Assembly: GCF_000308575.1 (NCBI RefSeq)
Contig: NZ_BAFZ01000071.1
Span: 20,146 to 84,145, forward strand
Direction of reading: 5' to 3'
Source: Nocardia exalbida NBRC 100660
GTDB taxonomy: Bacteria; Actinomycetota; Actinomycetes; Mycobacteriales; Mycobacteriaceae
Length of the DNA: 64,000 nt
Numbering within the stretch: the stretch's first letter is position 1; each line of letters opens with the position of its first letter. The notes under the pieces were generated by a model. The model saw nothing but the letters and a program-made list of their open reading frames with translations, did no database searches and was not told the DNA's origin. Below are positions 34,365-43,250 of the stretch, one piece after another. A program made the position numbers and the translations under genes.

Positions 34365-35633
34365 GTGATGATCGAAGACATCGCTCCCCCTGCGGTCGAT
34401 CCGGAAGGACAACCGGTCATCCGGCCGCTGCACGATGTGCACCGACTCGCGCGCGAAGTGGTCGCACACGTCGCGGATACGGCGGCGCCCTGCCGCACGC
34501 TGCCGGGTGGTGCGGTCGGCGCCGACGTCGCCGAGGTGGTCCGTGCGTGCATGCGATGGGCCATCCAGCGATTGGACGGGCAGGCGGTGCCGGACCGCAT
34601 CGACTGTTTGCAGGTCGCGGCAGCGGGATGGGCGCGCGAGGGGATCCCGGTCGACGCCGTCCTGCACGCGGTTCACGTGGGGTTCAAGTTCGGGCTCGGA
34701 TTGCTGTTCGGCGACCGCGAATCCACGCATCGCGTCGATATCGCCACCGGCACCGCGACCGTAGTGGAGCTGTTGAATCTGCTGACGTCGACGGTCAGCA
34801 AAGCCTACGTCCGCGAATACAAGGCCATCGCCGCCGAACACCACACCGCGGTGCACACTCTGACCTCGGCGTTGCTGGGCGGGCACGCGACATCCGCGAT
34901 GGCCCGCGAATGCGGAATACCCCTCGCCGACCAATATTTCGTGCTCGCCCTCGCCGTGCCCGCGCATCCCGACGAAACCCGCCCCGGGCTCGACAGCCAG
35001 GTCGTCGCGCGGCGCAAACTCCGCCGCCTCCAGGCCGCCCTCGCGGGCCTGTTCGATGACCGAGCACTGTCGCTGCTGTCGGTCGACGGGGGAACCATCC
35101 TCATTCCCTGTACCCGGCCCGGAGATCCCGGCGACGACATAGACCTCGACAAGGTCGTCGCGACACTTTCCGGCGCCGCGCAGGTGCCGGTCACCGCCGG
35201 CGTCGTGTCCGCCGGTCCCGACGAGGTCTCCGCGGCGGCTGTCCAAGCGCACGAACTGCTGGACACGGTGCAACAACTGGAACGTGGACCAGGGCTGTAC
35301 AGGTTCCCCGAGCTGGCGCTGCACTATCAACTGACCCGCCCCGGAGTCGGTCGAGACCAGCTCCGCACACACCTCGCCCCGCTGATGGGCCATCCGGAGC
35401 TGTTGGAAACCCTGCGGACTCACCTCGACACGGGCATGCACCGCTTGCGCACCGCGCGGCGACTGCATGTTCATCCGAACACCGTCGATTACCGGCTGCG
35501 GCGCATCGCGCAGCTCACCGGCTTCGACCCCGCCGACGGCAGAGGCCTGTGGTATCTGCGGTCGGCGCTCATCGCCTCTGCCGTCAGCGACCTTCCGAGC
35601 GAGGTACCGGCCGGCACCCGCCGCCCGGCCTGA
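34365..35633 (+). CDS. PucR-type transcriptional regulator
   Basis: Protein of about 422 residues. The C-terminus carries the PucR helix-turn-helix: LRTHLDTGMHRLRTARRLHV and HPNTVDYRLRRIAQLTGFDP. The middle contains a GGDEF-like regulatory domain (FVLALAVPAHPDE, SLLSVDGGTILIPC). The N-terminal half is mostly helical with no sensor domain recognised. GTG 34365 or ATG 34368 could serve as start; the AGGAGG 6-9 bp upstream suits both. It precedes an AarF-type kinase by 95 bp. The effector and targets are unknown. Confidence 0.87.
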   Translation: MMIEDIAPPAVDPEGQPVIRPLHDVHRLAREVVAHVADTAAPCRTLPGGAVGADVAEVVRACMRWAIQRLDGQAVPDRIDCLQVAAAGWAREGIPVDAVLHAVHVGFKFGLGLLFGDRESTHRVDIATGTATVVELLNLLTSTVSKAYVREYKAIAAEHHTAVHTLTSALLGGHATSAMARECGIPLADQYFVLALAVPAHPDETRPGLDSQVVARRKLRRLQAALAGLFDDRALSLLSVDGGTILIPCTRPGDPGDDIDLDKVVATLSGAAQVPVTAGVVSAGPDEVSAAAVQAHELLDTVQQLERGPGLYRFPELALHYQLTRPGVGRDQLRTHLAPLMGHPELLETLRTHLDTGMHRLRTARRLHVHPNTVDYRLRRIAQLTGFDPADGRGLWYLRSALIASAVSDLPSEVPAGTRRPA

Positions 35634-35728
35634 AGAAGCACCCGACACCGGTCGACAAGCGGCGGTCGGGCTGCGAAGAATACGGACGTGCGGCATCGGC
35701 GGCACGAATGCTCATGGAGGTGCGTGCG

Positions 35729-37111
35729 GTGGCCGGACGGGTACCCAAAGGTCGCCTGGCGAGAAGTGGCCGCCTCGGCGGCCTGGCCGCAGGCCAGGCG
35801 GTACGCGGGGTCGGGACCCGGCTGTCGATGATCGGCAGAACCGAGGAAGCCCGGCGGGTTCTCGCCGAGCGCTCGACGCTGCAGACGGCGCAGCAACTCG
35901 TCACGGTGCTCGGTGCCATGAAGGGCGCGGCGATGAAGCTGGGGCAGATGCTGTCGGTTCTCGAGGTCGACCTCGTGCCCGAATCGCACCGTGAACTGTT
36001 TCGCACCAAGCTCGCCGAACTGCGGGATCGCGCGCCGGTCGTGCCGTTCGCCGCGATGAAGCAGGTGATCGAGGACGATCTCGGGCCATTGGCGCGCGTG
36101 TTCGCCGACTTCGACGAGACACCGATCGCCGCGGCGTCGATCGGGCAGGTGTATCGGGCCCGGTTACACGACGGACGCACCGTGGCGGTCAAGGTGCAAT
36201 ACCCGGGGGTGGACGCGGCGATCCACGCGGACCTGCGCAATCTGGAAGTGCTCAGCAAGCTGTGGAAAACCGTCCTGCCGAGTGCGGCCGACACCGCCGT
36301 GCTGGACGAGATCGCCCGCAACATCGGCAACGAACTCGACTACCCCCGCGAAGCCCGGACCCAGCACCGGGTGGCGCTGCGCTACCGCGACCACCCCTTC
36401 ATCACCGTCCCCGACAGCATCGAAGAGCACTGCACGCGAAGCGTTCTCGTCTCCGAGTACGTCGAGGGCGGTGATTTCCAGCGGATTCGATCATTGCCCG
36501 CCGCCGATCGCGATCGCCTCGGCGAGTTGATCTACCGCTTCTACATCAGTGCGCTGTTCAGCGACAACGAGTTCTGCGGCGACCCGCATCCGGGCAACAT
36601 CCTGCTCGCCGCCGACGGCCGGCTGGCGTTCGTCGATTTCGGGCTCTACGACCACATGGACCCCGTGCACGTGGACTTCGAGCGCACGTGTCTGCGGGCC
36701 GCCAGTGAACACCGCGCACGAGACCTGTACGACGCCTGGGTCGGACGCGGCATCATCGACCCGGACGCGGGAGTCACCACACAGGAATGCCTGGATTATG
36801 TATGGGCCGCCGCGGGATGGCATCTGCTCGACGAACCGATCACCATCACACCCGAGGTCGCCACCGGCGCGGTCATCCTCGCCATCGACCCGCGAGCCGC
36901 CGAGTTCAAAGGTATGCGCCACCAATCACTCCCGGCCGAGCACGTCTTCTCCCGCCGCGCGGACCTGTTCACCTTCGCCGCGCTCGGTCAGCTCCACGTC
37001 ACCAACAACTGGCATCGACTCGCGCGGGAGTGGCTCTACCACGAGCCCGCCACCACCGACATCGGCCGGGCGATCGAGCAGTGGCAACGCGACCGGGAAC
37101 ACCGAGCGTGA
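35729..37111 (+). CDS. ABC1/AarF (UbiB-like) atypical kinase
   Basis: Protein of 460 residues. It has the ABC1 KxGQ motif (GAAMKLGQMLSVLEVDLVPE), the alanine-rich nucleotide loop IAAASIGQVYRARLHDGRTV, VAVKVQYPGVDAAIHADLRN with the catalytic Lys, ELDYPREARTQHRVALRYRD, FCGDPHPGNILLAADGRLAF with the catalytic Asp/Asn, and VDFGLYD as the DFG equivalent. The GTG at 35729 follows GGAGG by 8 bp and gives MAGRVPKGRLARSGRLGG; earlier ATGs are less likely. Members influence quinone or lipid metabolism. Its role beside a PucR regulator is unknown. Confidence 0.9.
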   Translation: MAGRVPKGRLARSGRLGGLAAGQAVRGVGTRLSMIGRTEEARRVLAERSTLQTAQQLVTVLGAMKGAAMKLGQMLSVLEVDLVPESHRELFRTKLAELRDRAPVVPFAAMKQVIEDDLGPLARVFADFDETPIAAASIGQVYRARLHDGRTVAVKVQYPGVDAAIHADLRNLEVLSKLWKTVLPSAADTAVLDEIARNIGNELDYPREARTQHRVALRYRDHPFITVPDSIEEHCTRSVLVSEYVEGGDFQRIRSLPAADRDRLGELIYRFYISALFSDNEFCGDPHPGNILLAADGRLAFVDFGLYDHMDPVHVDFERTCLRAASEHRARDLYDAWVGRGIIDPDAGVTTQECLDYVWAAAGWHLLDEPITITPEVATGAVILAIDPRAAEFKGMRHQSLPAEHVFSRRADLFTFAALGQLHVTNNWHRLAREWLYHEPATTDIGRAIEQWQRDREHRA

Positions 37112-37205
37112 CCCCCCACGGCACCGGACCCGCGCCTCGTACGGCACCCAACGGATATGCGCGCGCACTCCGCGTGAAGTCCACGCCGATGGGTAGCCCA
37201 CGGGC

Positions 37206-37352
37206 GTGACCGAACCCGGAAACAAGAACGCACCCGAACTGGGCGACCAGACCGACACTTCCCACCCTGACGACCTGGACCTCGAGACCCGCGAAACACC
37301 CGAGAACGAGGACGTGAACGAAGAGGCGGGCACCGTCGAACCGCCCGACTGA
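37206..37352 (+). CDS. small acidic hypothetical protein, 48 residues
   Basis: A GTG start at 37206 gives a 48-residue chain starting MTEPGNKNAPELGDQTDTSH and ending EEAGTVEPPD. It is very acidic, with no hydrophobic stretch, and is probably unstructured. Third positions are mostly G/C, as in true genes here. It lies between the AarF kinase (94 bp) and the epimerase (39 bp) on the same strand. I know no family; similar short acidic peptides are common and poorly annotated in actinobacteria. Confidence 0.45.
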   Translation: MTEPGNKNAPELGDQTDTSHPDDLDLETRETPENEDVNEEAGTVEPPD

Positions 37353-37391
37353 GCACGGTTTCACCCACGGCGGCCGGGGAATTCCGGCCGC

Positions 37392-38369
37392 ATGGGTATC
37401 ACTGTCGCCGTCACCGGGCCGACCGGCGAGATCGGCATCTCCGCCGTCTCCGCACTCGAACACGACCCCGCGGTCGACCGGATCCTCGGAATGGCCCGCA
37501 GGCCGTTCGACCCCGCCGCACACGGCTGGGCCAAGACCGAGTACCGGCGCGGCGACATCCTCGACCGAGCCGCGGTGGATGCCTTGGTCGCGGATGCCGA
37601 CGTGGTGATCCATCTGGCGTTCGTGATCATGGGCTCGCGGGAGGAGAGCGCGCGGGTGAATCTCGCGGGCACCCGCAATGTCTTCGAGGCGACGGTGGCC
37701 GCCGAGCGGGTCCGCCGCCTGGTCTACACATCCTCGGTCGCCGCCTACGGCTACCACCCGCGCAATCCCTCCCCCATCACCGAAGACGTGCCGCCCGAGG
37801 GCTCGCCCGAGCACTACTACTCCGAGCAGAAGGCCGCGTGCGAGGCGGCGCTCGCCGAGATCACCGCCGGTTCCGGTCTGGAGGTGTTCGTGCTGCGGCC
37901 GTGCATCGTGGCCGGCCCGAAAGCGCCGGCTCTGCACGACCTGCCATGGGAGAAACTTCCCGGCCCGCTGCGCACTCTGGCCCGCTCGAACCCGCTGTTC
38001 AAACCGGTGATTCCCGACCCGGGCCACCCACTGCAACTCGTCCACCACGACGACGTGGCCGCCGCCATCGCGCTGGCCGCCACCGCGCAGGCGCCACCCG
38101 GCGCCTACAACATCGCGGGCGATGGCACCCTCACCCTGTCCGAGGTGGTCGCCGCGCTGGGCGGCCGGCCGGTGCGCGTTCCCGCGGTCGCGGCCACCGC
38201 CGCGTCCGCCGCCCTCGCCCGTCTCCCGTTCATGCCCGCCACGCTCGAATGGCTGCACATCGTCCGCACTCCCGTGGTCATGGACACCAGCCGCGCGAAG
38301 CGGCAGCTCGGTTGGGAGCCCGCGCATACCTCCGCGGAGACCCTCGCGGCACTCGCCGCCGCCCGCTGA
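37392..38369 (+). CDS. NAD-dependent epimerase/dehydratase (extended SDR)
   Basis: Protein of 325 residues. The Rossmann motif is VTGPTGEIGISAVSALE (GxxGxxG), followed by DVVIHLAFVIMG, VNLAGTRNVFEA, LVYTSSVAAYGYHP and the active-site YYSEQKAACEAAL with YxxxK. The C-terminal part has HHDDVAAAIALAA and AYNIAGDGTLTLSEVVAALG. These are the features of atypical/extended SDRs acting on nucleotide sugars or small carbonyls. The substrate is unknown. It is convergent with the PadR gene. Confidence 0.88.
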   Translation: MGITVAVTGPTGEIGISAVSALEHDPAVDRILGMARRPFDPAAHGWAKTEYRRGDILDRAAVDALVADADVVIHLAFVIMGSREESARVNLAGTRNVFEATVAAERVRRLVYTSSVAAYGYHPRNPSPITEDVPPEGSPEHYYSEQKAACEAALAEITAGSGLEVFVLRPCIVAGPKAPALHDLPWEKLPGPLRTLARSNPLFKPVIPDPGHPLQLVHHDDVAAAIALAATAQAPPGAYNIAGDGTLTLSEVVAALGGRPVRVPAVAATAASAALARLPFMPATLEWLHIVRTPVVMDTSRAKRQLGWEPAHTSAETLAALAAAR

Positions 38370-38401
38370 GCCGCGCCGGGTCCGGACATCCTCGCGGATC
38401 G

Positions 38402-38965
38402 CTACGGGTGCGCGGCCATCCGCCGGTCGATCACCGACAGGGCGAACTCCGCCCAGCGGACGTTCTCTTGTTCGAAGGAGATGCCACGCAGCAGGGTGAG
38501 ATACGGGCCGACTCGTTCGGCCTCGGCGAGATAGGCATGTTCGCTGCGGCCGTTCAGCAGCCGGGTGCGCAGCCGTTCGTATCGCGCCAGTTTCGCCTTC
38601 GACCAATTCAGGCGCTCGGCCACCGTGGCGCGCACCGCCGCGGCGTCCTCGACGTCCATGCCCTGGACCTTCACCATCATCTCGTCGCGGATGGCGGTGG
38701 GTTTGGCGGGCTCGGCGACGAACTCGTGCAGCGCCGCCCGTCCGGCGGGGGTGATGGAGTGCAGGCGCTTGTTGGGGCGGCGCTCCTGGTGAACGATCCG
38801 GGTCTCGATGAGACCGTCGGCCGCCATGCGTTCCAGTTCCTTGTACAGCTGCTGGGGCGTGGCCATCCAGAAGTTCGCCACCGAAGCGTCGAACCCCTTG
38901 GCCAGGTCGTAGCCGGACGCCTCGCCTTCCAACAGGGCGGCCAACACCGCGTTACGTAGCGCCAT
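38402..38965 (-). CDS. PadR-family transcriptional regulator (PadR/Vir C-terminal)
   Basis: Protein of 187 residues. The winged helix-turn-helix is LRNAVLAALLEGEASGYDLA and NFWMATPQQLYKELERMAAD, followed by wing GLIETRIVHQERRPNKRLHS and the typical ITPAGRAALHEF. The C-terminal helical Vir-like domain (AAAVRATVAERLNWSKAKLA) mediates dimerisation. It is divergent from the SnoaL-like gene across about 120 bp of AT-richer sequence, so the two probably share a control region. Confidence 0.9.
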   Translation of the reverse strand: MALRNAVLAALLEGEASGYDLAKGFDASVANFWMATPQQLYKELERMAADGLIETRIVHQERRPNKRLHSITPAGRAALHEFVAEPAKPTAIRDEMMVKVQGMDVEDAAAVRATVAERLNWSKAKLARYERLRTRLLNGRSEHAYLAEAERVGPYLTLLRGISFEQENVRWAEFALSVIDRRMAAHP

Positions 38966-39087
38966 CCACCCAGGCTAGCACTGGATGCGAATATTCAATT
39001 AGTTGTCCTTCAATCCCTGGACATACCTCATGAGCCGCAACTACTGTTCAGTTCACCTATTCAACTTCTTGAGTATGCGAGGTGCAC

Positions 39088-39504
39088 ATGCATCCCTTCC
39101 GGGCAGCCGTGGAGGCCCGCGACGAGGCCGCCATCGAGGCACTCCTGGCCGACGACGTCGTGTTCACCAGTCCGGTGGCGTTCAAGCCCTATCCGGGCAA
39201 GGCCATCACCGCCGCGATCCTGCGCGCGGTGATCCGGGTCTTCGAAGACTTCCGCTACGTGCGCGAGATCGCCGATGCCGACGGCCGCGATCACGCGTTC
39301 GTCTTCGAGGCCACCGTCGACGGCAAGCAGCTGACCGGCTGTGACTTCCTGCATTTCGACGAGGACGGCAAGATCGACGACTTCACCGTCATGGTGCGCC
39401 CGCTCTCGGCCGCGCAGGCCCTGGCCGCGCGGATGGGCGAACAGTTCGAACGCATCAAGGCCGAAGCCACCGCGCAGCTCGAGGGTGAGGCGAGCGGAGC
39501 ATGA
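39088..39504 (+). CDS. SnoaL/NTF2-like protein
   Basis: Protein of 138 residues with the cone-shaped NTF2 fold: HPFRAAVEARDEAAIEALLA, DDVVFTSPVAFKPYPGK, AILRAVIRVFEDFRYVREI, HAFVFEATVDGKQLTGCDFL and FDEDGKIDDFTVMVRPLSAA. Family members are isomerases, cyclases or ligand-binding proteins. ATG 39088 is preceded by GAGG at a suitable distance; a GTG two codons earlier is also possible. Divergent from PadR. The stop overlaps the next start as ATGA. Confidence 0.85.
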   Translation: MHPFRAAVEARDEAAIEALLADDVVFTSPVAFKPYPGKAITAAILRAVIRVFEDFRYVREIADADGRDHAFVFEATVDGKQLTGCDFLHFDEDGKIDDFTVMVRPLSAAQALAARMGEQFERIKAEATAQLEGEASGA

Positions 39505-40385
39505 GCGACTACGACGCCGTGGTGGCCGGCGCGGGCAGTGCCGAGCCGGCCACCACGGCGTTGCAGCGTGCCGGCACTCGCACACCTGCGACCCGCGGCG
39601 GTTACTCGCGGTATGTCGCTCTCGGCGACAGCCAGACCGAAGGCATCGGCGACGGCGACGACCGGATCGGAGTGCGCGGCTTGGCCGACCGCCTCGCCGA
39701 ACGGCTCGCCCAGGACAATCCCGATTTGCACTACGCCAATCTCGCGGTGCGCGGCAAACTCGCCCGGCAGGTCCACACCGAACAACTCGATGCCGCACTC
39801 GCGCTGCGACCGGACCTCGCCACCGTCATCGCCGGGGTCAACGACGTCCTGCGACCGGGATTCGACGCCGACGAGGTCGCAGGCCACCTGGACGCCATGT
39901 TCGCCGCGCTCACCGCGCAGGGCGCGGTCGTGGCCACGGTGACCTTCCCCGACATCGCGCGCATCACCCCCCTCGCCCGGCCGTTCAGCACCCGAGTCAC
40001 CGCGCTCAACCTGCGCATCCGCGACTCCGCCGCGAGCCACGGCGTCGTCGTCGCCGAAACGGCACGGCACGCGGTGGTCACCGATCCCCGCCTCTGGAGC
40101 CCCGATCGGCTGCACGCCAGTCCGCTCGGGCATCAGCGCATAGCCGACGCTCTGGCGCACGCGCTGCGGCTGCCCGGCGCCGACGACGGCTGGACCAGGC
40201 CCGTGCGGCCACCACTGGTGGCACGAGGCCCGGTCTCCGCGGCCGCGTACGAACTGCGCTGGGCGACAACCTTTCTCGGCCCATGGCTGCGACGCCGGGT
40301 CACCGGACGGTCCTCCGGGGACGGCCGCACCGCCAAACGCCCCCGGCTACGCCCGGTTCGCGAGCACCGGAACTCGACGGAATAG
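39501..40385 (+). CDS. SGNH/GDSL hydrolase with an oxidoreductase-like N-terminal tail
   Basis: Protein of 294 residues. The SGNH esterase domain spans about 37-225: YVALGDSQTEGIGDG (block I Ser), LHYANLAVRGKLARQ (Gly/Asn block), VIAGVNDVLRPGFDAD (GxND), and LWSPDRLHASPLGHQRIADA (DxxH). The first 26 residues (MSDYDAVVAGAGSAEPATTA) instead look like the start of an FAD-binding Rossmann protein and overlap a perfect hairpin. The C-terminus after 260 is Arg-rich. The substrate is an unknown ester. No signal peptide is seen. Confidence 0.82.
   Translation: MSDYDAVVAGAGSAEPATTALQRAGTRTPATRGGYSRYVALGDSQTEGIGDGDDRIGVRGLADRLAERLAQDNPDLHYANLAVRGKLARQVHTEQLDAALALRPDLATVIAGVNDVLRPGFDADEVAGHLDAMFAALTAQGAVVATVTFPDIARITPLARPFSTRVTALNLRIRDSAASHGVVVAETARHAVVTDPRLWSPDRLHASPLGHQRIADALAHALRLPGADDGWTRPVRPPLVARGPVSAAAYELRWATTFLGPWLRRRVTGRSSGDGRTAKRPRLRPVREHRNSTE
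39516..39559. repeat. 15-bp inverted repeat at the SGNH gene start
   Basis: GCCGTGGTGGCCGGC (39516-39530) and its exact reverse complement (39545-39559) flank a 14-nt loop. It lies inside the first 20 codons of the SGNH hydrolase and 12 bp after the SnoaL stop. It could terminate the SnoaL transcript or reflect an inverted duplication. Confidence 0.7.
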
Positions 40386-40414
40386 CCGCGATCGGCGCGG
40401 CGAAACCGCGCCGG

Positions 40415-40804
40415 TCATACTTTTCTGAATATCCACTTCTCCCGTTCGCTTTCTCGATTGACCAGCAACTGTGGTTGATTGTTCTGGATTACGCCGATGA
40501 CGAATCCGTCGTCACTGGTGGCGATCGGGGATATCTCGGGGAACTCGGGCATATCCCAGCCACAATGCTCGTCGGCGCACAGCAACCGCCCATTCGCACG
40601 ATTCGCCGCGAGGTGCCCGCCGGTTTTCTTGTTGACGATGTCGAAGTCGCCCTCTTCGGGATTGGCCGGGCACGTCCACAGTTGGGCCTCGTCGTCGGCG
40701 GCACGCTGTCGCATGGTCACACTGTCCGCGCTGCCGTCGACCGCGAGTGCTTGGCCGGTTTCATAGTTGATGATTTGATATGTGGTGGCAATCTTCTCAG
40801 CCAT
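40415..40804 (-). CDS. RICIN-like beta-trefoil protein
   Basis: Protein of 129 residues. Repeated beta-strand patterns (TYQIINYETGQALAVDG, EAQLWTCPANPEEGDFDIVN, KKTGGHLAANRANGRLLCAD, LLVNRESEREKWIFRK) fit a ricin-B/RICIN trefoil with Q-x-W-type features (AQLW, KWIF). The ATG at 40804 is preferred; upstream codons are not gene-like. No signal peptide or membrane anchor is present, so it appears cytosolic. It is divergent from a second small protein at 41136. Sugar binding is the usual role of the fold but is not proven here. Confidence 0.65.
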   Translation of the reverse strand: MAEKIATTYQIINYETGQALAVDGSADSVTMRQRAADDEAQLWTCPANPEEGDFDIVNKKTGGHLAANRANGRLLCADEHCGWDMPEFPEISPIATSDDGFVIGVIQNNQPQLLVNRESEREKWIFRKV

Positions 40805-41135
40805 GGTCTCGTCCTCACTGTGTGAGCGCACCGCTACCGAGCTCGACACCGCCGGTGACGCTGCGCTGATCTCGTAGTCGTCGTCCGAGGCGAATCGCCG
40901 GGGCCAAGTACAGCAGAATCGGCGCCACGCCGGAGCGAATTCCATCAGCCGTGACCTGATCGCCGTCGTCTCCCGCCGTTCGATCCGGAATCGCGCGCTA
41001 TTTCATCCGAAAAAGGTGAGGGAAGCCCCCGTTGCGTATTCATATGCTGCGAAGCGGCGCGAGAAACACTGCCAACCACCGACGTTCGCGCCGATTTCTC
41101 GGACTCCGTGTGCACGATCCGAAGGGAGACGACCG
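40805..41135. other. 331-bp divergent intergenic region
   Basis: It lies between the RICIN-like gene and the 118-residue gene. Mixed composition, with a somewhat lower GC part at about 41020-41060. AAGGGAGA lies shortly before the plus-strand ATG and GAGGACGAG before the minus-strand ATG. No palindrome of note was found. Confidence 0.45.
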
Positions 41136-41492
41136 ATGACCGGAACCGGCATGGACGCCAAGCGAAAGACCGTACCTCTGTCATCGCTGACCGAGGGGAC
41201 GCCCGCCGAGCGAAGCTCGTCCGGCTGGTACAAGCTCTACAACGACACGGATATGCATGTCTCGATCTACCGGCAAGAATGGGACAAGCCCAAATCGCTG
41301 TTCATTCTCGCTCCCGGCCAGACCAGCTCGGAATACGAGGCCGGGCACGAGATCTACATCCTCTGGATAACGAACGTCGGCACCGAGTCGACACCCATCA
41401 CCTGGGACAGTTCCGGCGGGTTCAGCTGCGAGTACGTGCAGAGCGGCTACACGCAATCGAACCAAGTGAACAACGTGAGTTCCTTCCTGTAG
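41136..41492 (+). CDS. small protein of unknown function, 118 residues
   Basis: The chain starts MTGTGMDAKRKTVPLSSL and contains SGWYKLYNDTDMHVSIYRQE, SLFILAPGQTSSEYEAGHEI, YILWITNVGTESTPITWDSS and a tail rich in Ser, Asn and Gln. It is rich in beta-branched and aromatic residues, suggesting a beta-sandwich. No signal peptide or Cys pair. GGGAG lies about 8 bp before the ATG. It is divergent from the RICIN-like protein. I do not recognise the family; small lectin-like or pore-forming-like beta proteins are possible but unsupported. Confidence 0.7.
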   Translation: MTGTGMDAKRKTVPLSSLTEGTPAERSSSGWYKLYNDTDMHVSIYRQEWDKPKSLFILAPGQTSSEYEAGHEIYILWITNVGTESTPITWDSSGGFSCEYVQSGYTQSNQVNNVSSFL

Positions 41493-41742
41493 GTGACGGC
41501 CACGGAGGTACCGCCGGACCCGGTCGGCGGCCCGCTCGTCGGAGGCCACCGCCTCGTGGGCGCGCCGACGGATCGCGCGAGCTCGAGTTTGTCCGCGCTG
41601 ACGTGCCATGGACGAGGCGCCGCCGGCCTACCAGCGGTGGTCCTGCCCAGGAGTGGGATAGCCGACGATGTGGCCGAAAGTGTTGATTTTCTGACCTCAG
41701 GTGTTTGGCACAGGTCTTTGCCGAGGTCATAGCGTTGTCGCC

Positions 41743-43200
41743 ATGAGCACACCTTCGATCGTCATCATCGGCACCGGATTCGGCGGGCTCGGCATGGCGA
41801 TGGAACTGCAGCGTGCGGGCCTGCACGATTTCACGATCTTGGAGCGGGCCGAGGACGTCGGCGGCGTCTGGCGAGAGAACACCTACCCGGGCGCGGGCTG
41901 CGACATCCCCTCGCCGCTGTATTCCTATTCCTACGCGCCGCGCATCGACTGGCCGAAGCGATTCTCCCAGCAACCCGACATCCTGGGCTATCTGCGCGGC
42001 ATCGCCCGCGATCACGACCTGCTGCCCAAGATCCGCTTCCGCAGCGAGGTCACCGAGGCCGAGTTCGACGACGCCACCGGCCGGTGGACCGTGCGCACCG
42101 CCGACGGCGACCAGTTGACCTGCGACGTGCTGATCTCGGCGGTCGGGCAGCTCTCGCGGCCCGCGCTGCCGAACATTCCCGGTGTGGAGAGCTTCCGGGG
42201 CACGGCCTTCCATTCCGCCGAATGGGATCACGAGGCCGACCTGACCGGCAAGCGGGTGGCGGTGATCGGCACGGGCGCCAGCGCGGTGCAGTTCGTGCCC
42301 GCGATCGCGCCCTCGGTAGCGCATCTGACGCTGTTCCAGCGCTCGGCGGCGTGGATCATGCCGAAGCCGGACGTCGAGTACAAAGCGTGGCATCACCGCG
42401 CCTTCCGGCTGCTGCCGGTCACCCGCCTCACCGAGCGATTCGCGTTCTGGCTGTTCTGCGAGTTCCTCTCCCTGGGCATCGTCGACGTGCCGGTCATCCG
42501 CAAGCTGGTGACGCGGATCGGCCTGCGGCATCTGCGGCGTCAGGTGGCGGACCCGGGTCTGCGGGCACGGCTGACCCCGGATTATCCGGCCGGCTGCAAG
42601 CGGGCGCTGTTCTCCAACGACTACCTGCCCGCGCTCACCCGGCCCAACGTGACGGTGGAGACCACCGCGATCACCGAGATCACCCCGGAGGGCGTGCGCA
42701 CCGCCGACGGTGCGCTGCACGAGGTGGACGCCGTCGTCTACGGCACCGGGTTCAAGGGCACCGAATTCCTCTGGCCCATGCGCATCTCGGGCCGGGGTGG
42801 GCGCAAGCTGGCCGACGAGTGGTCGCAGGGCGCTCGGGCGTATCAGGGCATCACGATGCCCGGCTATCCGAACTTGTTCCTGATCTACGGCCCGAACACC
42901 AACCTCGGTGTCGGCTCGATCGTCTACATGATCGAATCGCAGGCCCGCTACATCCGCCAGGCCGTCCAGCGTGTCGCCGAACGCCCCGGCCACGTGCTCG
43001 AGGTGCGTCCCGAAGTCGAGGCCCGCTTCGATCGCCTGCTGCAACAGCGTCTCGACCGCACGCCGTGGAACTTCTGCTCGAGCTGGTACCGAAACGCGGC
43101 CGGGCGGATCACCAACAACTGGCCGGGCACCGTCACCAGCTACCGGTGGCGCACTCGCAAGCTCGACGCCGCGGACTTCGAAACGAGGAGAGTCGCTTGA
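41743..43200 (+). CDS. flavin monooxygenase, Baeyer-Villiger type
   Basis: Protein of 485 residues. The first Rossmann motif is IVIIGTGFGGLGMAMELQRA, followed by VGGVWRENTYPGAGCDIPSP; the Baeyer-Villiger signature FRGTAFHSAEW (FxGxxxHxxxW) is near residue 155; the NADPH Rossmann motif is VAVIGTGASAVQFVPAIA. The chain is near the usual length for this group. ATG 41743 gives MSTPSIVIIGTG. It oxygenates ketones or similar compounds with FAD and NADPH. It is followed 50 bp later by a GMC oxidase. The substrate is unknown; a steroid or long-chain ketone would fit that neighbour. Confidence 0.9.
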   Translation: MSTPSIVIIGTGFGGLGMAMELQRAGLHDFTILERAEDVGGVWRENTYPGAGCDIPSPLYSYSYAPRIDWPKRFSQQPDILGYLRGIARDHDLLPKIRFRSEVTEAEFDDATGRWTVRTADGDQLTCDVLISAVGQLSRPALPNIPGVESFRGTAFHSAEWDHEADLTGKRVAVIGTGASAVQFVPAIAPSVAHLTLFQRSAAWIMPKPDVEYKAWHHRAFRLLPVTRLTERFAFWLFCEFLSLGIVDVPVIRKLVTRIGLRHLRRQVADPGLRARLTPDYPAGCKRALFSNDYLPALTRPNVTVETTAITEITPEGVRTADGALHEVDAVVYGTGFKGTEFLWPMRISGRGGRKLADEWSQGARAYQGITMPGYPNLFLIYGPNTNLGVGSIVYMIESQARYIRQAVQRVAERPGHVLEVRPEVEARFDRLLQQRLDRTPWNFCSSWYRNAAGRITNNWPGTVTSYRWRTRKLDAADFETRRVA

Positions 43201-43250
43201 CCCGGCCCGCCTCTTCCGCGGCAACAACTTCGACAACTGGTGGAGATCAG

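Noticed and set aside
41493..41742. Small genes between the 118-residue protein and the monooxygenase
   Set aside because: Frames on both strands exist, but none has a ribosome site or a sequence resembling a known protein; treated as intergenic.
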